A DNA stretch of 64,000 nucleotides from Sphingosinicella sp. (lineage in GTDB: Bacteria; Pseudomonadota; Alphaproteobacteria; Sphingomonadales; Sphingomonadaceae): positions 15,001 through 79,000 of the forward strand of contig JACDEE010000001.1 in assembly GCA_013816585.1 (NCBI GenBank), in the 5' to 3' direction. Within the stretch, counting starts at the first letter, position 1. Each line of letters begins with the position of its first letter. A model generated the notes under the pieces. That model searched no databases. It was given only the letters and a program-made list of their open reading frames with translations, and was not told the DNA's origin. The position numbers were made by a program, and so were the translations under genes. Shown one piece after another: positions 59,917 to 64,000 of the stretch.

Positions 59917-60944
59917 GGGTGGCCGCGCCTGATGCAGGCCGCATTGCCGCCGATCCGCTCTGGTTGCCGCACCGCTACGACGAAGCGGCGGATGCCGTTC
60001 ACTTCATCCATCTGGAGCGCGAGGAGCACCGCGCCGCCATTTTTCTCACCGACGAATATATCCATGCCGACGTCGAAAGGGTCATTATGGCGCGCGCGGA
60101 AGCGGTGGCTTCAGCGGGCCCGCCGACGCCGCTTCACTTCATTTTCCACTCAGCTTATTGTTGCTCTACGCTGCTTGCCCGCGCCCTTGACGTTGAGGGC
60201 GTAGCCATGGGCCTCAAGGAGCCCGTCATTCTTAACGACATGGTCGGGTGGATGAAGCGCGGGGCGGCGCCCCACCAGCTGAAAGCGGTGCTCGACAACG
60301 TGCTTACCTTGCTTGCACAGCCCTTTTTGCCTGGCGAAGCCGTGGTGGTGAAGCCCTCCAATATCCTCAATTCCTTTGCCGAAGGGATGCTGGATATGCG
60401 GCCGCAGTCGAGGGCGCTGCTGCTCCACGCGCCACTGCCGGTCTATTTGCGTTCGGTGGCCAAGAAGGGCTTGTGGGGGCGGCTCTGGGTGCGCGAACTT
60501 TTTATCATCCTTCTGGAACAGAGGCTGGTCGACCTTGGTCTGGAGGATAAGAATTATCTCGACCTCACCGACCTTCAAATCGCAGCCGCCGGCTGGCTCG
60601 CCCAACAGGCCTTGTTTGCCCGGCTGGTTGAACGTTTCGGCGCGGAGCGGATAAGGACTCTGGACAGCGGCACTCTGATGGAACGGCCCGCCCAGGTCAT
60701 TGCGGGGTTGTCGGAACTGTTCGGCCTCGGTTTGGACGAGGCGGCCGCATCTGCCCTTGTCACCGGGCCCGCTTTCACTCGCCATTCCAAGTTCGATACG
60801 GATTTCACCTCCAAAGACCGCGCGGCGGAACAGCGCGATGCCGCAGCCACACATGGGGACGAGATCGAAAAGGTTAGCGCATGGGCTGAGGCGGTGGCGG
60901 CCGCCGCGGGGATCCGAACGGATTTGCCCGCCCCGCTGATCTAG
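59913..60944 (+). CDS. Sulfotransferase-like protein coupled to purD
   Basis: 343 residues. The P-loop-like segment [21 protein letters not shown] (about 73-93) parallels [15 protein letters not shown] of the protein at 46000, with Gly replaced by Cys. It is followed by [13 protein letters not shown] later [18 protein letters not shown] (about 165-182) aligns with the probable 3'-phosphate region. No membrane segment is present. The Gly-to-Cys change and the lack of an obvious RxxRD make catalytic activity uncertain. It overlaps the purD stop by ATGA but has no known link to purines. What it does is open. Confidence 0.7.
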   Translation: MRVAAPDAGRIAADPLWLPHRYDEAADAVHFIHLEREEHRAAIFLTDEYIHADVERVIMARAEAVASAGPPTPLHFIFHSAYCCSTLLARALDVEGVAMGLKEPVILNDMVGWMKRGAAPHQLKAVLDNVLTLLAQPFLPGEAVVVKPSNILNSFAEGMLDMRPQSRALLLHAPLPVYLRSVAKKGLWGRLWVRELFIILLEQRLVDLGLEDKNYLDLTDLQIAAAGWLAQQALFARLVERFGAERIRTLDSGTLMERPAQVIAGLSELFGLGLDEAAASALVTGPAFTRHSKFDTDFTSKDRAAEQRDAAATHGDEIEKVSAWAEAVAAAAGIRTDLPAPLI

Positions 60945-61160
60945 CGAGGCGAATGTCTTTCAGCGGGGATGCGCCCGAAATGGGAGGTCAAGCGACGAAT
61001 GCCTCGGAACATTTCCTGCTACGCATTCAAGGGGCGCTAATCAGCTTGGCGGTTCCCTGGGATTCGAGGGTTAAAGGCAATCGTCGGGCTATCGCGCGCA
61101 ATAGTGGACAGGGCGACCCAATCGAATATGCTGATGCCGTGGCAATAAGGGAAATCAAGC
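60945..61160. other. Intergenic stretch with no supported gene
   Basis: A 74-codon frame (60953-61177) is open here, but its composition is irregular and it overlaps the next gene by 17 nt. I see no tRNA or terminator. The promoter of the downstream pair presumably lies here, and no strong -35/-10 is evident. Confidence 0.45.
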
Positions 61161-61589
61161 ATGTCTCCAGCGCTTAAATTTCTTGTCGGGATCGTGGCGG
61201 TAGCGGGAATGACCTGGCTAAACCACGGCCCGCTCGGCAACGGCACTGCCTTGGTGGACGGCGTCGAAGCCAGGGCCAAGCAAGCCGTGTCGGCCACTGA
61301 AGTGCCGGGCATCAACGTAACCCTTGAGCGAGAGCCGCTGTCGCGGCTGGCGACCCTTTCAGGGAATGCCGACGCCTTCCAACGCGAAGGCCAGGGCGAG
61401 ATGAAGGGCCTCAACGACCATGTTCGCGACGTAGAGGGCGTGTCCGGCGTGCGCTGGCCGGACGAACCCGATAGGGTGGCGATCCCGTTGCTGGCTGAAA
61501 CACTCGCCTGGACCCTCGCTGCGTTTCTTCTCGGTGTCGCCTTGGCCTGGCTGCTATGGCGGCGAAAAGACGAAGGCCGCCACCCATAA
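61161..61589 (+). CDS. Membrane-anchored BON-like protein
   Basis: 142 residues. An N-terminal signal or anchor (about 4-20) is followed by a domain (about 35-95) with INVTLEREPLSRLATLSG and GLNDHVRDVEGVSGVRWP. This is the strand-helix-strand pattern of BON domains, which bind phospholipid. A C-terminal transmembrane helix follows (about 108-133, LAWTLAAFLLGVALAWLLW) and then a basic tail. The next gene, 20 nt downstream, also carries a membrane anchor, so the two probably form one envelope unit. The BON call is by pattern only. Confidence 0.75.
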   Translation: MSPALKFLVGIVAVAGMTWLNHGPLGNGTALVDGVEARAKQAVSATEVPGINVTLEREPLSRLATLSGNADAFQREGQGEMKGLNDHVRDVEGVSGVRWPDEPDRVAIPLLAETLAWTLAAFLLGVALAWLLWRRKDEGRHP

Positions 61590-61609
61590 TCTGAAGGATG
61601 TTTTGAGCC

Positions 61610-62245
61610 ATGATGACCGTTTTCGACGCCAATATCGTCATAATCGCCATTGCGCTGTTGGTTGGCGTTGTGATCGCCTGGTGGATATTCAAACATGGCC
61701 GGGCGCCGAAAGACGTCGCCACTCGCGAACCGCATCGCGATGCTGCGGCTGCCCTGCCTCCCACGGATTCCAGGCCAGCCGATCCCAGCCCCATCGATCC
61801 CAGGCCCTCCGACCTCAAGCTCGCTGATCCCAAGCCCGCTCCGGCCCGAGCCGCGCGCGCCACAGCGCGCCGCGGCGCGCGCGTCGATAGCCCCGAAGGC
61901 AATTCCGTCGTCGACCAGGGCGCGGCCGCGACCACCGATGTCGCGGGCGAGATGCTGGGAGTCCAGGCCCATCGCGAGCTCGCTGGGGCAGGCGGGGTGC
62001 CCGACAATCTGGAACTGATGAAGGGCGTCGGACCCAAATTCGTTGCCAGGCTTCAGGAGCATGGCGTTACCCGGTTCGATCAGCTCGCGCGCCTCAGCGG
62101 CAACGAAATCGCGATTCTCGATGACAAGATGGGCCCATTCAAAGGCCGCCTGCTACGCGATCGGGTGCCTGAGCAGGCAGGCTACCTCGCCCGCGACGAT
62201 CGCGATGGCTTCGAGGCCAAATTCGGCAAGCTCGGCCCTTCCTAA
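61610..62245 (+). CDS. Membrane-anchored helix-hairpin-helix (DUF4332-like) protein
   Basis: 211 residues. One N-terminal helix (about 7-26, NIVIIAIALLVGVVIAWWIF) is followed by a long Pro/Ala-rich linker with an ADPxP-like repeat (about 40-85). A C-terminal helix-hairpin-helix domain (about 128-175) contains LMKGVGPKFVARLQEHGVTRF and NEIAILDDKMGPFKGRL. Such domains bind DNA or partner proteins; here it would be tethered to the inner membrane on the cytoplasmic side. It is 20 nt after the BON-like gene. The function is not known. Confidence 0.82.
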   Translation: MMTVFDANIVIIAIALLVGVVIAWWIFKHGRAPKDVATREPHRDAAAALPPTDSRPADPSPIDPRPSDLKLADPKPAPARAARATARRGARVDSPEGNSVVDQGAAATTDVAGEMLGVQAHRELAGAGGVPDNLELMKGVGPKFVARLQEHGVTRFDQLARLSGNEIAILDDKMGPFKGRLLRDRVPEQAGYLARDDRDGFEAKFGKLGPS

Positions 62246-62273
62246 GCACACGGAGCGGCGAACCGCCGGGCGG

Positions 62274-63602
62274 CTAGACCCGGCGGCGGCGGGGCTTTTC
62301 GCTCGCGAGCAATTTATCGATCTTGCGGCCGTCCATATCGATCACTTCGAACTGCCAACGGCCGAAGCTGAAACGCTCGCCGGTTTCCGGCAGATGCTTC
62401 AGCACGGAGAGCGCAAAGCCGGCCGCGGTGGCATAATCGCGGTCTTCGGGAAGACTAAAGCCAAGGGCATCGGACATGGCGTCCGCCGAGAGCGATCCCG
62501 ACACCAGCCAGCTTCCATCCTCGCGCTCGATCAATGGCGGGTCGCGATCCTCATCCTGGTCGGACGCGAAAACCCCCGCCAGGGCGCGAAGCAGGTCGGC
62601 CGGCGTCAGCAATCCATCGAAATGACCATATTCATCGTGGACGAAAGCCATCGGCACTTCGGCCGTACGAAGCACGTCCAGGGCGTCCATCGCATCCATC
62701 TGGTCGGGGACCACCGGCGCGATCCGCACCAAATCGCGAAGATTGAGAGGCCGGCCTTCGATTTGCGCGACGATGATGTCGCGCAGCTGGACCACACCGA
62801 CCAGATTATCGACCGATCCTTCGGCGACCGGCAGCCGGCTGTGTGGAGTATCGAGCAGGCTGTCGCGGATCTTGTCCGGAGTGGCGTCGATATCGATCCA
62901 GTCGACTTCGGTGCGGGGCGTCATCACTTCGCGCGTTGGCCGGTCCGCCAGCCGAACCACGCCCGAAATGATCGCCCGTTCGCTTTCCTCCAGCACTCCT
63001 GCGTGATGTGCCTCTGCCACCACCAGGTGCAATTCCTCCGCCGTTACCTTGTTTTGGGATTCGCGCTTGAGGCCGAGCAAGCGGAAGATAAGCGCACTCG
63101 ATTTGTCGAGCAGCCAGACGAGCGGCGCGGTGGCCTTGGCCAGTCCCAGCATGATCGGGGCCATGAATAAGGCAATCGGCTCCGGCGCACGAAGCGCGAA
63201 CTGCTTGGGCACGAGCTCGCCGATGATCAGCGAGGCGTAGGTGGTGAGCGCGATCACGATCGTGAAGCCGGCCGTTGCCGCGGTGTCGGCGTCGAGGCCC
63301 AGAAGCATCATCCGTTCGGCGACGGGACCGCCCAGGCTCGCGCCCGAATAGGCGCCCGCGAGAATTCCGATCAAGGTGATGCCGATCTGTACGGTCGAAA
63401 GGAAACGACTGGGGTTGGCGGCAAGATCAAGCGCGATCTGCGCGCTTTTTCGCCCTTTTTTGGCGAGCCCCTTCAGCCGCGCCTCGCGGGCCGAAACTAT
63501 CGCCAGTTCCGACATGGCGAACACGCCGTTCAGCGCCACGAGCAGCATGATGACGACAACGTCGAACCAGGGAAATGGCGTTAAGGGGGATGCGGGCGAC
63601 AT
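62274..63602 (-). CDS. Hemolysin-family CorC/HlyC-type protein (DUF21-CBS)
   Basis: 442 residues. An N-terminal DUF21 membrane domain with about four helices (residues 10-195, containing SELAIVSAREARLKGLAKKG and FLSTVQIGITLIGILAG) is followed by a CBS pair (about 220-340). A C-terminal CorC_HlyC domain follows (about 355-435). The family includes CorB/CorC-type Mg/Co efflux proteins; the historic name hemolysin is misleading. It converges on the HhH gene with 28 nt between stops. Confidence 0.92.
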   Translation of the reverse strand: MSPASPLTPFPWFDVVVIMLLVALNGVFAMSELAIVSAREARLKGLAKKGRKSAQIALDLAANPSRFLSTVQIGITLIGILAGAYSGASLGGPVAERMMLLGLDADTAATAGFTIVIALTTYASLIIGELVPKQFALRAPEPIALFMAPIMLGLAKATAPLVWLLDKSSALIFRLLGLKRESQNKVTAEELHLVVAEAHHAGVLEESERAIISGVVRLADRPTREVMTPRTEVDWIDIDATPDKIRDSLLDTPHSRLPVAEGSVDNLVGVVQLRDIIVAQIEGRPLNLRDLVRIAPVVPDQMDAMDALDVLRTAEVPMAFVHDEYGHFDGLLTPADLLRALAGVFASDQDEDRDPPLIEREDGSWLVSGSLSADAMSDALGFSLPEDRDYATAAGFALSVLKHLPETGERFSFGRWQFEVIDMDGRKIDKLLASEKPRRRRV

Positions 63603-63744
63603 GGTCTGCTTGATCCCTTTAGCCAGGAAGTTTCCATCGCGGCAACCGTTTCGTGGTGAGTTCGATCCACAAGCGGAACAAGTTCAACCGATTGACGGTT
63701 GACGGACCACACGCAATTCACCCGATTTCGGGAAAGGAATAATC

Positions 63745-64000
63745 ATGTTCGTATCTAAACGCTTTGCAGGAATCACCCTCGCCACCGCCCTGATGGCTAC
63801 CACCGCCGCCTGCGTAACAGACCCCAATACCGGCGAACGCCGCATCTCGCGCGCCGCGATCGGCGCGATCGGCGGTACCGTCGGGGGCTATCTACTGGGC
63901 GACCTGATCGGTGGCCGCGGCGACCGCACCGAGAAAATCCTTGGCGCAGGCATCGGCGCCATCGGCGGCGGCTTGGTCGGCGCCTATATCGACAAGCAGG
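63745..64000 (+). CDS. Glycine-zipper outer-membrane lipoprotein, cut by the window end
   Basis: The first 85 codons are present. The signal ends in a lipobox (MATTAACVTD, Cys23). A glycine-zipper follows with RAAIGAIGGTVGGYLLG and ILGAGIGAIGGGLVGAYIDKQ. In YiaD-like proteins this is followed by an OmpA domain, which would lie beyond the window. RBS GGAAAGGAA precedes the ATG by 4-5 nt. The 142-bp gap to the hemolysin-family gene must hold its promoter. Confidence 0.85.
   Translation, partial: MFVSKRFAGITLATALMATTAACVTDPNTGERRISRAAIGAIGGTVGGYLLGDLIGGRGDRTEKILGAGIGAIGGGLVGAYIDKQ

Noticed and set aside
60953-61177. 74-codon frame between the sulfotransferase-like and BON-like genes
   Set aside because: No ribosome-binding site, no hydrophobic pattern or motif, and it overlaps the better-supported gene at 61161. 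A real short gene cannot be fully excluded.

Overview
This window is a stretch of alphaproteobacterial chromosome, most likely from the order Sphingomonadales. The evidence is high GC content, tightly packed operons with ATGA-type overlaps, GapR (DUF2312), DUF4167 and DUF2093 proteins, a long TonB-dependent receptor, TPR-sulfotransferases, and an rRNA leader with a GCTCTTTGACA boxA. It is almost entirely coding. I saw no insertion sequence, prophage, integrase, CRISPR array or tRNA gene. The window starts in the promoter and leader of an rRNA operon whose 16S gene lies to the left on the minus strand. It ends inside a glycine-zipper lipoprotein gene.

Layout. 1-620: rRNA operon leader with two candidate promoters. 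0.6-4.7 kb: CBS protein, small membrane protein, thioesterase, then an orphan phosphate-binding protein and a phosphate-type porin with a good Pho box between them. 4.7-8.8 kb: DUF4167 protein with a strong terminator, and the prmC-prfA-hisS group. 8.9-19 kb: ppa, M61 peptidase, amidase lipoprotein, TfoX-like protein, two small-molecule transporters, ispG, an exported M24 peptidase, isoaspartyl peptidase and S1/P1 nuclease. 19-23.3 kb: complete ybgC-tolQ-tolR-tolA-tolB-pal operon. 23.3-24.1 kb: a two-gene membrane protein/XRE regulator unit behind a 40-bp near-perfect palindrome. 24.1-28.5 kb: DUF3089 hydrolase, ruvB-ruvA-ruvC, yebC, gapR. 28.6-38.5 kb: pyk, NAD(P)H-hydrate dehydratase, phosphatases, rpmJ (41 codons), a TPR-Asp/Asn hydroxylase, a lipoprotein, M14 peptidase, gpmA, GNAT, purE-purK. 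38.6-44.2 kb: M16 peptidase divergent from clpB.

44.3-57 kb is the most unusual part. It holds a TonB-C-terminal-like secreted protein, a TauD-type dioxygenase, a sulfotransferase-like protein, a TPR-Asp/Asn hydroxylase, a TPR-sulfotransferase, a 1056-residue TonB-dependent receptor, a small exported protein, and cysD-cysNC. CysNC carries a fused APS kinase, so this pair makes PAPS, the donor used by sulfotransferases. A second sulfotransferase-like gene follows purD at 59.9 kb. I read the block as a candidate hydroxylation/sulfation system linked to a TonB receptor. Linkage is by gene neighbourhood only; the genes are not in one operon.

57-64 kb: DUF2093, xseA and purD with physically overlapping start codons, a BON-like/HhH membrane pair, a CorC/HlyC-type transporter and a partial lipoprotein. 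Many starts were moved from the longest frame to an internal codon with a better ribosome-binding site; each entry says so.
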